DNA of 64,000 nt, taken from positions 945,501-1,009,500 of the forward strand of contig NZ_NPZB01000001.1 of assembly GCF_002895945.1 (NCBI RefSeq), in the 5' to 3' direction. A program made the translations under genes and the position numbers. This document shows, one piece after another, positions 38,342-47,683 of the stretch. Under the pieces are notes generated by a model that had not been told where the DNA came from, made no database searches, and saw only the letters and a list, made by a program, of their open reading frames with translations. This stretch comes from Solilutibacter silvestris (GTDB lineage: Bacteria; Pseudomonadota; Gammaproteobacteria; Xanthomonadales; Xanthomonadaceae). The first letter of the stretch is position 1. Every line of letters starts with the position of its first letter.

Positions 38342-39171
38342 GCGACGACGGCATCGCCGCGATCGTGGTCAGTCATCGCAGCATCGATACCATCGATGCC
38401 TGTCTCGATCATCTGCGCGCCGCACGCGACGTCGTGCAAATCCGCGTGATCGACAACCGCTCCGATGACGGCACCATGGAGCGCGTGCAACGTCACGCCG
38501 CTGCCGATTCGCGCGTGCATTTCGTCGCCAATCCCGACAATCCCGGCTTCGCGGTCGCCTGCAATCAGGGGGCGAACAACAGCGACGCACCGTGGCTGGC
38601 CTTCGTCAATCCCGACCTGATGGTGCCGGTGGATGCGTTGGCACGCTTGCGCGACGATGCACGATTGCTCGGCGAGGCGCTGGTCGGTGCCGATCTGGTC
38701 GATGAAGCCGGCGATCATGACCCTGCCGCACGTCGTCGCGATCCCGATTTCGCCGCGATGCTGCGCATGCCGGCGATGCGCAATCTCGCCATTCCATCGG
38801 ATGGCGAACCGCTGCAGCGCGTCGCCGCGATTTCCGGCGCATTGATGCTGATGCCGCGCACGTTGTTCGAACGCATCGGCGGTTTCGATCCTGCCTACCG
38901 CCTGCACGCCGAGGATCTCGACCTGTGCCGACGTGCGCACGAAGCCGGCGCGATCGTCGCGATCGACAACAGCGTCGTCGTCACCCATCTGCGTGGCGTG
39001 TCGTCGCGCTCGCGGCCCGTTTTCGTCGAATGGCACAAGCATCGCGGCCTGTGGCGCTATTTCCGCAAGTTCGATGCCGCCCATCATCGTCCACTGACGC
39101 GGCTGGCGGTGTTCGCGATGATCTGGGCGCGGTTTCCGATTGCGACGCTGCGGGCGTTGGCCCGCAGCTAG
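38338..39171 (+). CDS. GT2-family glycosyltransferase, rhamnosyltransferase-like
   Basis: The 277-residue protein has the GT-A features of WbbL-like rhamnosyltransferases: IAAIVVSHRS, RVIDNRSDDGT, NPDNPGFAVACNQGA, then LAFVNPDLMVP and a later GGFDPAYRLHAEDLDLCRR. The FVNPD stretch replaces a strict DxD, as is common in this group. Its ATG overlaps the preceding stop (ATGA). dTDP-rhamnose is made from genes in the same window, so a rhamnose donor is plausible but not shown. It converges on pyrF after 9 bp. Confidence 0.85.
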   Translation: MSDDGIAAIVVSHRSIDTIDACLDHLRAARDVVQIRVIDNRSDDGTMERVQRHAAADSRVHFVANPDNPGFAVACNQGANNSDAPWLAFVNPDLMVPVDALARLRDDARLLGEALVGADLVDEAGDHDPAARRRDPDFAAMLRMPAMRNLAIPSDGEPLQRVAAISGALMLMPRTLFERIGGFDPAYRLHAEDLDLCRRAHEAGAIVAIDNSVVVTHLRGVSSRSRPVFVEWHKHRGLWRYFRKFDAAHHRPLTRLAVFAMIWARFPIATLRALARS

Positions 39172-39180
39172 CGTCCGACT

Positions 39181-40011
39181 TCAACGATACCGGTTGATCG
39201 CATCACGCAATTCGCGTGCCGCGCGTGCTGCGGCTTCGGCGTAGTCAGCACCCATCGACGCGTAAAGAATGCCGCGCGAGGAATTGATCATCAGGCCAGT
39301 GCCGTCGCTGGTGCGGCCGTTTTTCACCACCGCCTCGACATCGCCGCCCTGGGCGCCGACACCGGGAATCAACAGCGGCATGTCGCCGACGATGGCGCGG
39401 ATCACCTTCAGTTCTTCCGGAAAGGTCGCGCCAACCACCAGCGCGCAATTGTTCGCGCCATTCCATTCGCCGGCAATCGCGCGAGCGATACGCTGATACA
39501 GCGGCTCGCCACCACCGTTTCCATCGGAAACGATGAGCTCCTGGAAATCGCGTGCGCCGGGATTGGAGGTGTGGCAGAGGAACACGCAGCCCTTGCCGTC
39601 GCGCTGCAGGAACGGTAGCGCGGAATCGCGGCCCATGTAGGGATTGAGCGTGACGGCATCGGCGCCGAAACGATCGAAGGCCTCGACGGCGTATTGCTCG
39701 GCGGTGCTGCCGATGTCGCCGCGCTTGGCATCGAGGATCACCGGGACGTCGGGATGTTCGGCATTGATGTGCGCGATCAGTCGCTGCAATGCCGCTTCGC
39801 CACCGTTGTGCGCGGCGAAGTAGGCGATCTGCGGCTTGAAGGCACAGGCATATTCGGCGGTGGCATCGGCGATGTCGCGGCAGAACGCGAACAGCGCGTC
39901 GTCGTCATCGGCGTAGGCATCGGGGAACTTCGCCGGATCGGGGTCGAGACCGACACAGACCAGTGAGTTGGCCTGGGTCCAGCGGCTGCGGAGTTTGTCG
40001 GTGAAGCCCAT
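39181..40011 (-). CDS. pyrF: Orotidine 5'-phosphate decarboxylase (long form)
   Basis: PyrF decarboxylates OMP to UMP, the last step of UMP synthesis. The 276-residue product belongs to the longer type 2 subfamily: [24 protein letters not shown], the catalytic Lys/Asp in [11 protein letters not shown], and [12 protein letters not shown] 40011 has a GGAGAT Shine-Dalgarno sequence; an upstream ATG at 40032 lacks one. It lies next to the ettA terminator hairpin. Confidence 0.95.
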   Translation of the reverse strand: MGFTDKLRSRWTQANSLVCVGLDPDPAKFPDAYADDDDALFAFCRDIADATAEYACAFKPQIAYFAAHNGGEAALQRLIAHINAEHPDVPVILDAKRGDIGSTAEQYAVEAFDRFGADAVTLNPYMGRDSALPFLQRDGKGCVFLCHTSNPGARDFQELIVSDGNGGGEPLYQRIARAIAGEWNGANNCALVVGATFPEELKVIRAIVGDMPLLIPGVGAQGGDVEAVVKNGRTSDGTGLMINSSRGILYASMGADYAEAAARAARELRDAINRYR

Positions 40012-40038
40012 GTCGATCTCCTTCTTCCTCATGCCGAA

Positions 40039-40060
40039 ACGCCCACGTTGTCGTGGGCGT
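40039..40060 (-). terminator. Candidate Rho-independent terminator downstream of ettA
   Basis: ACGCCCACG (40039-40047) and CGTGGGCGT (40052-40060) form a perfect 9-bp stem with a 4-nt loop. On the minus strand, the direction of ettA, it is followed by TTTCGG, a short T-run. The same hairpin precedes pyrF, whose start is 28 bp further on. Confidence 0.55.
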
Positions 40061-40066
40061 CCGTCG

Positions 40067-41728
40067 TTACTTCAACGCCTTGAACCGCAAACGATGCGGG
40101 CCGGCATCGTTGCCGAGGCGGCGCCTCTTGTCTTCCTCGTACTCGCGATAGTTGCCTTGGAAGAACTCGACGTGCGAATCGCCTTCGAAGGCGAGGATGT
40201 GGGTGGCGATGCGATCGAGGAACCAGCGATCATGCGAGATCACGAAGGTGTTGCCGGGGAATTCCAGCAACGCATCTTCCAGCGCACGCAGCGTTTCGAT
40301 GTCGAGATCGTTCGACGGTTCGTCCAGCAGCAGCACGTTGCCACCCTGCAACAGCGTCTTCGCCATGTGCAGGCGGCCGCGTTCACCGCCCGAGAGCGTG
40401 CCGACCAGTTTCTGCTGGTCTTGTCCCTTGAAGTTGAAGCGGCCGATGTAGGCGCGTGACTGGATCTCGATGCCGTTGATGTTGAGGATGTCGAGGCCGC
40501 CGGACACTTCCTGGAACACGTTGTGGTTGCCGGTCAGCGCGTCGCGGCTCTGGTCGACGTAGGCCAGCTTCACCGTCGAACCCATGTCGATCTCGCCGGA
40601 ATCCGGCTTCTCCTGCCCGGTGATCATCTTGAACAGCGTCGACTTGCCGGCGCCGTTCGGGCCGATGATGCCGACGATCGCGCCCGATGGCACGGTGAAG
40701 CTGAGATCGTCGATCAGCAGGCGATCGCCAAACTTCTTCGAGACATTCTTGAACTCGACCACCTTGTTGCCGAGGCGCTCGCCCGGCGGAATGAAGATTT
40801 CATTGGTCTCGTTGCGCTTCTGGTAATCGACGGCCTGCAGTTCCTCGATGCGCGCAAGACGCGCCTTGCCCTTGGAACGGCCGCCCTTGGCGTTCTGGCG
40901 CGCCCATTCCAGTTCCTTCTGGATCGCCTTCTGGCGCGACTTCTCCTGGTTGTCTTCCTGCTTCAGGCGTTCGTCCTTCTGCACCAGCCAGTCGGTGTAG
41001 TTGCCCTTCCACGGAATGCCGCGGCCGCGATCGAGTTCGAGGATCCACTCGGCGGCGTTGTCGAGGAAGTAGCGATCATGCGTCACTGCGACCACGGTGC
41101 CGGTGTAGCGGGCGAGGAACTGTTCCAGCCATTCCACCGATTCGGCGTCGAGATGGTTGGTCGGTTCGTCAAGCAGCAGCATGTCCGGCTTCTGCAGCAG
41201 CAGGCGGCACAGCGCGACGCGGCGCTTTTCGCCACCCGAGAGCTTGCCGATCACCGCTTCCCACGGCGGCAGGCGCAGCGCATCGGCGGCGACTTCCAGC
41301 TGGTTTTCCAAGGTGTGGGCATCGCCGGCGGCGAGGATCGCTTCGAGGCGTTCCTGTTGCTTCGCCAGCGCATCGAAATCGGCACCTTCCTCGGCGTAGG
41401 CGGCGTAGATCTGGTCGAGCGCGGCCTGCGCCTGCAGCACTTCACCCACGCCTTCCTCGACCGCCTGACGCACGGTCATCTCGGGGTCGAGCTGCGGTTC
41501 CTGGGCGAGATAACCGACCTTGATGCCGGCCTGCGGGCGCGCCTCGCCGGAGAAGTCGGTATCGACCCCGGCCATGATCTTCAGCACCGTCGACTTGCCG
41601 GCACCGTTCAGGCCGAGCAGACCGATCTTGGCGCCCGGGAAGAACGACAGCGAGATGTCCTTGATGATCTGGCGCTTGGGCGGAACGGTCTTGGAAACGC
41701 CGTTCATGGTGTAGATGTACTGCGACAT
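40067..41728 (-). CDS. ettA: Energy-dependent translational throttle protein EttA (ABC-F)
   Basis: The 553-residue ABC-F protein has two ATPase domains (Walker [10 protein letters not shown] and GPNGAGKST; signatures [11 protein letters not shown] and [11 protein letters not shown]; Walker [12 protein letters not shown] and [11 protein letters not shown]). It lacks membrane helices. In E. coli EttA binds the ribosomal E site and gates translation according to the ATP/ADP ratio. ATG 41728 ([19 protein letters not shown]) is the standard start. A TATAAT -10 box lies about 50 bp upstream on minus. Confidence 0.97.
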   Translation of the reverse strand: MSQYIYTMNGVSKTVPPKRQIIKDISLSFFPGAKIGLLGLNGAGKSTVLKIMAGVDTDFSGEARPQAGIKVGYLAQEPQLDPEMTVRQAVEEGVGEVLQAQAALDQIYAAYAEEGADFDALAKQQERLEAILAAGDAHTLENQLEVAADALRLPPWEAVIGKLSGGEKRRVALCRLLLQKPDMLLLDEPTNHLDAESVEWLEQFLARYTGTVVAVTHDRYFLDNAAEWILELDRGRGIPWKGNYTDWLVQKDERLKQEDNQEKSRQKAIQKELEWARQNAKGGRSKGKARLARIEELQAVDYQKRNETNEIFIPPGERLGNKVVEFKNVSKKFGDRLLIDDLSFTVPSGAIVGIIGPNGAGKSTLFKMITGQEKPDSGEIDMGSTVKLAYVDQSRDALTGNHNVFQEVSGGLDILNINGIEIQSRAYIGRFNFKGQDQQKLVGTLSGGERGRLHMAKTLLQGGNVLLLDEPSNDLDIETLRALEDALLEFPGNTFVISHDRWFLDRIATHILAFEGDSHVEFFQGNYREYEEDKRRRLGNDAGPHRLRFKALK

Positions 41729-41779
41729 GCGGGCTCCGGCACCCGGCAGGGCACCCTGTATTTGTGGATGATGTCGCCA

Positions 41780-41808
41780 ATTATACCGGTGCCTATCCAC
41801 AACCTGAA
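41780..41808 (-). promoter_or_regulatory. Candidate ettA promoter
   Basis: On the minus strand a perfect TATAAT (41785-41780) is spaced 17 bp from TTCAGG (41808-41803). Transcription would begin about 41773, giving an ettA leader of roughly 45 nt. Two DnaA-box-like sequences, each with one mismatch to TTATCCACA, lie at 41763-41771 (minus) and 41793-41801 (plus), the second inside the spacer. Confidence 0.6.
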
Positions 41809-41908
41809 TGCGGTGCTTTCCGGCAGCTAAACGGACACGACGATGCACTTTCTTTCCTCAGGCGAACGCGCATATTGGCGTCGAACTACACGCGACCGGG
41901 AGGTCGTC

Positions 41909-42559
41909 ATGAAAGGCACGATGAAGGGTACGGTTTTGTTTCTTGCCTTGTCCTTGTCGGCGATTCCGTTCGCCGCATCGGCTCAGGACTGGCGTGGTGA
42001 TCACGGTCATGACCGCGGCCATGATCGCGGGCAGGGACAGCAACAGCCGCAACAACCGCCGCAGCAGGTGCAACAACCACGACAGTGGTCGGGCAACGCC
42101 GGCGGGCCGCAACGCGACGGTCGTGGCGACAACCGCGGCTGGGGCGATCGCGGCGGCGGCAATTCCGGCAATAACAACAATGGCAACTGGCAACGTGGCG
42201 GCTACACGCAGCGCCCGCCGATGCCGCCGCCCCCACGTGGCGATTACAGCTACAACCGTGGCCGCGGCGACTATGGCCGCGACTATCGCTACGCACCGCC
42301 ACCGCGGGTGGCCTACGGCCAGGGCTATGGTCGTCGCTATTACAGCGCCGGCTATGGATATCAACCGCAACCGGTATGGACGGTCGGCAACCCGTACTAC
42401 GGCGACAACTACGCCCCCACCTACGCGGTCGACGACTACAACGACTACAGCCTGTACGATCCGCCGCGCGGCTACGCTTGGCGTCGCGACGATTTCGGCC
42501 ACTACCTGCTGGTCGCGATCACCAGCGGCATCATCGCCGACCTGTTGTTCGGCCACTGA
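41909..42559 (+). CDS. RcnB-like secreted protein, Gly/Gln/Asn-rich
   Basis: The 216-residue protein has a signal peptide cut at ASA-QD (residues about 1-26), a low-complexity middle rich in Gly, Gln, Asn, Arg and Tyr (QGQQQPQQPPQQ and later SGNNNNGN), and a conserved end with YSLYDPPRGYAWRR and LLVAITSGIIADLLFGH. That C terminus is typical of RcnB-family periplasmic proteins, some of which affect Ni/Co resistance. ATG 41909 has GGAGG upstream. A strong terminator follows. It is a divergent paralogue of the gene at 42749. Confidence 0.82.
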   Translation: MKGTMKGTVLFLALSLSAIPFAASAQDWRGDHGHDRGHDRGQGQQQPQQPPQQVQQPRQWSGNAGGPQRDGRGDNRGWGDRGGGNSGNNNNGNWQRGGYTQRPPMPPPPRGDYSYNRGRGDYGRDYRYAPPPRVAYGQGYGRRYYSAGYGYQPQPVWTVGNPYYGDNYAPTYAVDDYNDYSLYDPPRGYAWRRDDFGHYLLVAITSGIIADLLFGH

Positions 42560-42578
42560 GCGATCCTGCAGCGCAACC

Positions 42579-42604
42579 AAAGGCACGCCTCCGGGCGTGC
42601 CTTT
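42579..42604 (+). terminator. Rho-independent terminator after the first RcnB-like gene
   Basis: GGCACGCC (42582-42589) and GGCGTGCC (42594-42601) pair perfectly around TCCG, extended by AAA before and TTT after, followed by CTTGTT. It lies 20 bp after the stop codon and separates the two paralogous genes into separate transcripts. Confidence 0.85.
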
Positions 42605-42748
42605 CTTGTTGGGCGAATGGAAAAATGTCCGGCAAGTGGGTACGGACCTGAATGGCAGTCATGGCAATCGCACGGAGCCAATTCCTGTTCAGCTTTCTTG
42701 CGTAAATTGATAGTCGTGCAAGGTGCACGTCCCGATGGGAGACATACG

Positions 42749-43219
42749 ATGAAAACTATCCTCAAGCTTGCCCCGGCGTTGGCCGTTGCATTGGGATTTG
42801 CATCCCTGCCGGCCATGGCGAAGGATCACGGCCAGGGCGCGCCGTACGCCTATGGCTACGGTGACGATCAGGATCACGGGCGTGGTCACGATCGTGGTGA
42901 CGATGACGACCAGGGCCGTGGTTACTACCGTGGCGATGACCGCGGGCGCGGTCATGACCGTTATGACGACCGCGATCGCCGCTATCACAAGAACGGCCAC
43001 TGGGACAATGGCCGCCGCGGCCCGCCGCCGTGGGCGCGTGGCCACGATTACCGCAGCTACGGCTACAACAATGTCTATGTCGTCCCCTACAACGACTATC
43101 GGCCGTACGGCCTGTACGCACCGCGTCGAGGTTACCGTTGGGTGCGCGATGATGGTGGCAATTTCCTGATGGTCGCGATCGCCAGCGGTATCATCGCCGA
43201 CGTCCTGCTGCACCATTGA
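42749..43219 (+). CDS. RcnB-like secreted protein, His/Asp-rich
   Basis: The 156-residue product has a signal peptide ending PAMA-KD, then a His/Asp/Arg/Gly-rich region (DQDHGRGHDRGDDDDQGRG) that could bind metal, and the same conserved end as its upstream neighbour (PRRGYRWVRDD, then MVAIASGIIADVLLHH). A GGGAGA Shine-Dalgarno sequence precedes ATG 42749. It probably has its own promoter in the AT-richer gap after the first terminator. Its own perfect terminator follows. The metal role is inferred only. Confidence 0.82.
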   Translation: MKTILKLAPALAVALGFASLPAMAKDHGQGAPYAYGYGDDQDHGRGHDRGDDDDQGRGYYRGDDRGRGHDRYDDRDRRYHKNGHWDNGRRGPPPWARGHDYRSYGYNNVYVVPYNDYRPYGLYAPRRGYRWVRDDGGNFLMVAIASGIIADVLLHH

Positions 43220-43270
43220 GGTCGAGGCGGGGACGCCCGGCATCATTCCCGGGCATCGCCGCAACGGACA

Positions 43271-43299
43271 GGGCCGGTCGCATGCGACCGGCCCTTCTT
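43271..43299 (+). terminator. Rho-independent terminator after the second RcnB-like gene
   Basis: A perfect 24-bp palindrome (43271-43294) forms a stem of 10 bp, GGGCCGGTCG with CGACCGGCCC around CATG, followed by TTCTT. It ends the RcnB-like transcript before the glyA promoter. Confidence 0.85.
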
Positions 43300-43332
43300 G
43301 CTGGTGCACGTCCGGACTGACGGGGGTGGCGG

Positions 43333-43340
43333 GCTACAAT
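43333..43340 (+). promoter_or_regulatory. Candidate extended -10 promoter element for glyA
   Basis: GCTACAAT (43333-43340) lies 32 nt before the glyA ATG and matches the elements before purL and scoA. The gap lies just after the terminator of the previous gene. No clear -35 box or riboswitch-like fold was found. Confidence 0.5.
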
Positions 43341-43372
43341 CGGCAGATTGCTTTCCCAGCCTCGGAGCCCCC

Positions 43373-44641
43373 ATGTTTTCCCGCGACAGCCGCATCGAAA
43401 GCTACGATCCCGAACTTGCCGCCGCCATTGCCGGCGAGAATCGCCGTCAGGAAGACCATGTCGAGCTGATCGCCAGCGAGAACTACGCCAGCCCGCTGGT
43501 GATGGAAGCGCAGGGCAGCCAGCTCACCAACAAGTACGCCGAAGGCTATCCGGGCAAGCGCTATTACGGCGGCTGCGAATACGTCGACATCGCCGAGCAG
43601 CTGGCGATCGACCGCCTGAAGCAGTTGTTCGATGCCGACTACGCCAACGTCCAGCCGCATTCCGGCAGCCAGGCCAACCAGGCCGTCTACCTCGCCCTGC
43701 TCAATCCCGGTGACACCATTCTTGGAATGTCGCTGGCGCATGGCGGACACCTCACCCATGGCGCCAAGGTCAATATCAGCGGCAAGCTATTCAACGCGGT
43801 GCAGTACGGCGTCAACGATGACGGCCTGATCGATTACGACGAAGTCGAGCGCCTCGCCGTCGAGCACAAGCCGAAGATGCTGGTCGGTGGGTTCTCCGCG
43901 TATTCGCAGGTGGTCGACTGGGCGCGGATGCGCGCGATCGCCGACAAGGTCGGCGCGATCCTCTTCGTCGACATGGCGCACGTCGCCGGCCTGATCGCCG
44001 CCGGCGTGTATCCCACCCCGGTGCCGCACGCACACGTGGTCACTTCGACCACGCACAAGACGCTGCGCGGTCCGCGCGGCGGCATCATCGTGTCGAGCAA
44101 GCAGGGTGCCGGCGACGCCTTCGACGACATCACCAAGAAGTTGCAGTCGATCGTGTTCCCGGGCATCCAGGGTGGTCCGCTGATGCACGTGATCGCCGCC
44201 AAGGCCGTGGCCTTCAAGGAAGCGCTCGATCCCTCCTTCAAGGAATACCAGCAGCAGGTGGTGAAGAACGCGCAGGCGATGGCGAAGACGATCATCGCAC
44301 GCGGCTACAAGATCGTCTCCGGCGGCACCGACAATCACCTGATGCTGATCGACATGATCGGCAAGGGCGTGACCGGCAAGGCGGCCGAGGAAGCGCTGGG
44401 TCGTGCCCACATCACCGTCAACAAGAACGCGGTGCCGAACGATCCGCAGAAGCCGTTCGTGACCTCGGGCCTGCGTATCGGCACCCCGGCGGTAACCACG
44501 CGCGGCTACAAGGAAGCGGAATGCGTGGCGCTGGCGGAATGGATCTGCGACGTGCTCGACAATCCGAAGAACGACGATGTGATCGCCGGTGTGCGCGCCA
44601 ATGTCGAACTGCAGTGCAAGCAGTTTCCGGTCTACGGCTGA
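43373..44641 (+). CDS. glyA: Serine hydroxymethyltransferase
   Basis: GlyA converts serine and tetrahydrofolate to glycine and 5,10-methylene-tetrahydrofolate. The 422-residue PLP enzyme has the PLP lysine at Lys229 in [12 protein letters not shown], and the conserved [14 protein letters not shown] and [22 protein letters not shown] 43373 gives the expected N terminus. nrdR starts 3 bp after the stop, so glyA may read into the nrdR-rib cluster. Confidence 0.97.
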   Translation: MFSRDSRIESYDPELAAAIAGENRRQEDHVELIASENYASPLVMEAQGSQLTNKYAEGYPGKRYYGGCEYVDIAEQLAIDRLKQLFDADYANVQPHSGSQANQAVYLALLNPGDTILGMSLAHGGHLTHGAKVNISGKLFNAVQYGVNDDGLIDYDEVERLAVEHKPKMLVGGFSAYSQVVDWARMRAIADKVGAILFVDMAHVAGLIAAGVYPTPVPHAHVVTSTTHKTLRGPRGGIIVSSKQGAGDAFDDITKKLQSIVFPGIQGGPLMHVIAAKAVAFKEALDPSFKEYQQQVVKNAQAMAKTIIARGYKIVSGGTDNHLMLIDMIGKGVTGKAAEEALGRAHITVNKNAVPNDPQKPFVTSGLRIGTPAVTTRGYKEAECVALAEWICDVLDNPKNDDVIAGVRANVELQCKQFPVYG

Positions 44642-44644
44642 CGG

Positions 44645-45166
44645 ATGCACTGCCCGTATTGCCAGCACTCCGATACCCGCGTGATCGATTCGCGCGTGTC
44701 CGACGACGGCACGACGATTCGTCGTCGTCGCGAGTGCGAGGCCTGCGGGGAACGCTTTTCCACGCTTGAAACCATCGAACTGAAACTGCCGGCGATCGTC
44801 AAGTCCGACGGTCGCCGCGAGAACTTCGACGCGCGCAAACTGCGCCAGGGATTCGATCGCGCGTTGCACAAGCGTCCGGTCTCCGAGGAACAGATCGAGG
44901 TCGGGGTGCGTGCGGTCATCCATCATTTGCGGATGACCACCGAGCGCGAACTGCAGTCGCGTCGCGTCGGTGAATTCGTGATGGCGGAACTGCGCAAGCT
45001 CGACCAGGTCGCCTTCGTACGTTTCGCCTCGGTGTACCGCAAGTTCGAGGATGCCGCCGATTTCCGCGAGGAACTTGATCGCCTCGAACACGATCTCGCC
45101 GGCGAAGGGCAGTTGCCGCTACTTGGCGGTGACGTGGTGTCGATCGACAAGAACAAGAAGCGTTGA
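44645..45166 (+). CDS. nrdR: Transcriptional regulator NrdR
   Basis: NrdR represses ribonucleotide reductase genes according to ATP/dATP. The 173-residue product has the zinc ribbon [17 protein letters not shown] with a second pair in CEACGERF, then the ATP-cone. Slightly longer than the usual 150 residues because of a tail after [10 protein letters not shown]. Overlaps ribD if ribD starts at TTG 45163. Confidence 0.96.
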   Translation: MHCPYCQHSDTRVIDSRVSDDGTTIRRRRECEACGERFSTLETIELKLPAIVKSDGRRENFDARKLRQGFDRALHKRPVSEEQIEVGVRAVIHHLRMTTERELQSRRVGEFVMAELRKLDQVAFVRFASVYRKFEDAADFREELDRLEHDLAGEGQLPLLGGDVVSIDKNKKR

Positions 45167-46281
45167 ACGCGACGATGGGGGACACTCCGTCCGCGTTCAC
45201 CGTCTTCGACCACGCGATGATGGCGCGGGCATTGCGTCTGGCCGAACGCGGCGCCTTCACCTCCCGGCCGAACCCGATGGTCGGTTGCGTGATCGTGCAG
45301 GAACAGGAAGTGGTCGGCGAAGGCTGGCACGAACGCGCCGGCGAAGCGCACGCCGAAGTGATGGCACTGCGCGATGCCGGTGGCCGCGCTTACGGCGCGA
45401 CGGCATACGTGACGCTGGAGCCGTGTGCACACACCGGACGCACGCCGCCGTGCACCGAGGCACTGATCGGGGCTGGCATTGCGCGCGTGGTCGCGGCGAT
45501 GCGCGATCCGTTCCCGAAGGTCGATGGCGCCGGATTCGCGCGCTTGCAGGAGGCGGGCATCCAAGTGGCGTCCGGGTTGATGGAAGCGCAGGCGCGCCAG
45601 CTCAATCGCGCGTTCTTCTCGCGCGTCGAGCGTGGACGCCCATGGCTGCGGATCAAGCAGGGCATCAGCCTCGATGGGCGCACGGCGCTGGCCAGCGGCG
45701 AATCGAAATGGATCACCAGTCCGCAATCGCGCGCGGATGTGCAGCGCTGGCGCGCGCGTTGCGGCGCATTGTTGACCGGCGCCGGCACCGTGCTCGCCGA
45801 CGATCCGCACCTGACCGTGCGCCTGCCCGCAGGCGTGCCGTTCACGCCGCCGTTGCGGGTGGTACTCGATCCGGGTCTCGCAACGATCGCACGCGGGCAT
45901 GTGCGTGATGATGCCGCGCCGACGCTTTATATCCATGCGCCGGATGCCAAGCCGTCGCGCGAATTCTCCGCGCAGCGCATTGCGGTCGCGACCGATGGCC
46001 GTAATCTCGACTTGCTGGCGGTGCTGCAGGAACTGGCGCGGCGCGAGATCAACGAGGTGCAAGTCGAGGCCGGCGCCACGCTCGCCGGCGCCTTTCTCAG
46101 TGCGGGATTGGTGGACGAATTGCTGTTCTACGTCGCGCCGGTGTTGCTGGGCGATCGTGCGCGACCGATGTTCGATGGCCTGCCGATCCAGGCGATGGTC
46201 GATCGTTACGAACTGGAAGTCTGCGACGAGCGTCGGGTCGGGCCCGATCTGCGCTTGCTGTTGCGGCCACGGCTGGGCTGA
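45163..46281 (+). CDS. ribD: Riboflavin biosynthesis deaminase/reductase RibD
   Basis: RibD deaminates and then reduces the pyrimidine intermediate in riboflavin synthesis. The 372-residue protein has the zinc deaminase motif HAEVMAL and [11 protein letters not shown] in the N-terminal half and the reductase half beginning about [21 protein letters not shown] 45163 overlaps the nrdR stop (TTGA); ATG 45175 is the alternative and would give a more standard start. A methyltransferase gene separates it from ribE. Confidence 0.95.
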   Translation: MNATMGDTPSAFTVFDHAMMARALRLAERGAFTSRPNPMVGCVIVQEQEVVGEGWHERAGEAHAEVMALRDAGGRAYGATAYVTLEPCAHTGRTPPCTEALIGAGIARVVAAMRDPFPKVDGAGFARLQEAGIQVASGLMEAQARQLNRAFFSRVERGRPWLRIKQGISLDGRTALASGESKWITSPQSRADVQRWRARCGALLTGAGTVLADDPHLTVRLPAGVPFTPPLRVVLDPGLATIARGHVRDDAAPTLYIHAPDAKPSREFSAQRIAVATDGRNLDLLAVLQELARREINEVQVEAGATLAGAFLSAGLVDELLFYVAPVLLGDRARPMFDGLPIQAMVDRYELEVCDERRVGPDLRLLLRPRLG

Positions 46282-46322
46282 TTCGGACGCCACGATTCGC
46301 CGGGACGTGGGATCATTGCACC

Positions 46323-47084
46323 ATGCCCACGTTTTCCGACCATTTCTCCGCGGTCGCGGCCGATTACGCCGCTGCGCGCCCGGAATATCCGCCGGCATTG
46401 TTCGACTGGATCGCTTCGATCGCCCCCGCGCGAGGCCTGTGCTGGGAAGCCGGTTGCGGCAGTGGCCAGGCGACGCGCGATCTCGCGCGGCGGTTCGATC
46501 ATGTGCATGCCAGCGATCCGAGCGCGGCACAGATCGCGCAGGCGCCAAAGCTGGCGAACGTCGATTTCGCGGTCGAGACCGGCGAACGCTGTGGATTGCC
46601 CGATGCCACTGCCGATGTCGTGTGCGTGGCGCAAGCGCTGCACTGGTTTGATCGCGCGGCGTTTTTCGCCGAAGTCGAGCGCGTGTTGCGACCGGGTGGC
46701 GTATTGGTGGTATGGGGATACCAGGATCTCGTCGCGCCAACCGGGCTGGAAGCGGCGAACCGGGCATTCCGGGATGCCATCCATCCGTACTGGCCGCCCG
46801 AGCGCATCGATGTCGATGCCGGATACGCCGGCTATCCATGGCCGTTCCCGGCGATCGATGTTCCGCAGTTCGAAATGGTCGCGGACTGGCCATTGCAGCG
46901 CCTGCTCGGCTATTTCTCCAGCTCCTCGGCGAGCAAACGCTACCGTGAGGCGACCGGGCGCGATGCTGTCGTCGAGTCCACGCCGGCGCTTGAACAGGCG
47001 TGGGGCGATGCAGCGACGCAGCGCGTCCGCTGGCCGTTGTTCGTTCGCGCTTTCAGGAAACCCGTCCTTGAGGAAGCTCGTTGA
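46323..47084 (+). CDS. Class I SAM-dependent methyltransferase
   Basis: The 253-residue product has motif I EAGCGSGQATRDLA, then VDFAVETGERCGLPDATADVVCVAQALHWFD and RVLRPGGVLVVW, the pattern of methyltransferase type 11 enzymes such as trans-aconitate or ubiquinone-like methyltransferases. Its substrate is not evident. It is inserted in the otherwise standard rib cluster between ribD and ribE, and its stop overlaps the ribE start (TGATG), so ribE is translated with it. No Shine-Dalgarno sequence precedes it. Confidence 0.88.
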   Translation: MPTFSDHFSAVAADYAAARPEYPPALFDWIASIAPARGLCWEAGCGSGQATRDLARRFDHVHASDPSAAQIAQAPKLANVDFAVETGERCGLPDATADVVCVAQALHWFDRAAFFAEVERVLRPGGVLVVWGYQDLVAPTGLEAANRAFRDAIHPYWPPERIDVDAGYAGYPWPFPAIDVPQFEMVADWPLQRLLGYFSSSSASKRYREATGRDAVVESTPALEQAWGDAATQRVRWPLFVRAFRKPVLEEAR

Positions 47085-47683
47085 TGTTCACCGGATTGAT
47101 CCAGGGCGTCGGTGCCCTGCGCGACAGCACGCCACGCGATAACGGCCTGCGCCTGCACATCGATGTCGGCAGCTTGCCGTTCACCGAAGTTGAATTGGGC
47201 GAAAGCATTGCCGTCAACGGTGCCTGCCTGACGGTGGTCGAATTCGACACATCATCGTTTGCAGTCGATGTCTCCAGCGAGACCTTGCGCCTGACCACGC
47301 TGGGTCGGATGACGCCAGGATCGGCGCTCAATCTCGAACGGGCGATGCGCCCCAGCGATCGTTTCGGCGGCCATGTCGTCAGCGGCCATGTCGATGGCAT
47401 GGGCGAAGTGTTGCAGGCCGGCGCCACCAATGGCGAGCAGGTCTGGCGCTTCGCGGCGCCGCGCGAGTTGCAGCGCTACATCGCCAAGAAGGGATCGATC
47501 TGCGTCGATGGCGTCAGCCTCACCGTCAACGAAGTGGATGATGCCGGATTCGCGGTGATGCTGATTCCGCACACCATCGCCCATACCGCGTTTGCGACGA
47601 CGACAGTCGGCGCTGCGGTGAATCTCGAAGTCGATCTGATCGCGCGCTACGCCGAACGCCTGCTGCAGGGAACCACGCCATGA
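47084..47683 (+). CDS. ribE: Riboflavin synthase
   Basis: RibE (alpha chain) converts two lumazine molecules into riboflavin and a pyrimidine. The 199-residue protein has the two repeated barrels: MFTGLIQGVG, GESIAVNGACLTV and FGGHVVSGHVDG in the first, and DGVSLTVNEVDD in the second. Overlap with the methyltransferase upstream and ribB downstream (ATGA) suggests one operon. Confidence 0.96.
   Translation: MFTGLIQGVGALRDSTPRDNGLRLHIDVGSLPFTEVELGESIAVNGACLTVVEFDTSSFAVDVSSETLRLTTLGRMTPGSALNLERAMRPSDRFGGHVVSGHVDGMGEVLQAGATNGEQVWRFAAPRELQRYIAKKGSICVDGVSLTVNEVDDAGFAVMLIPHTIAHTAFATTTVGAAVNLEVDLIARYAERLLQGTTP

Noticed and set aside
46282-47683. FMN riboswitch in the riboflavin cluster
   Set aside because: No gap in the cluster is long enough, and the conserved AGGGY and GGGGTG elements are absent before ribD, ribE, ribB and ribH.
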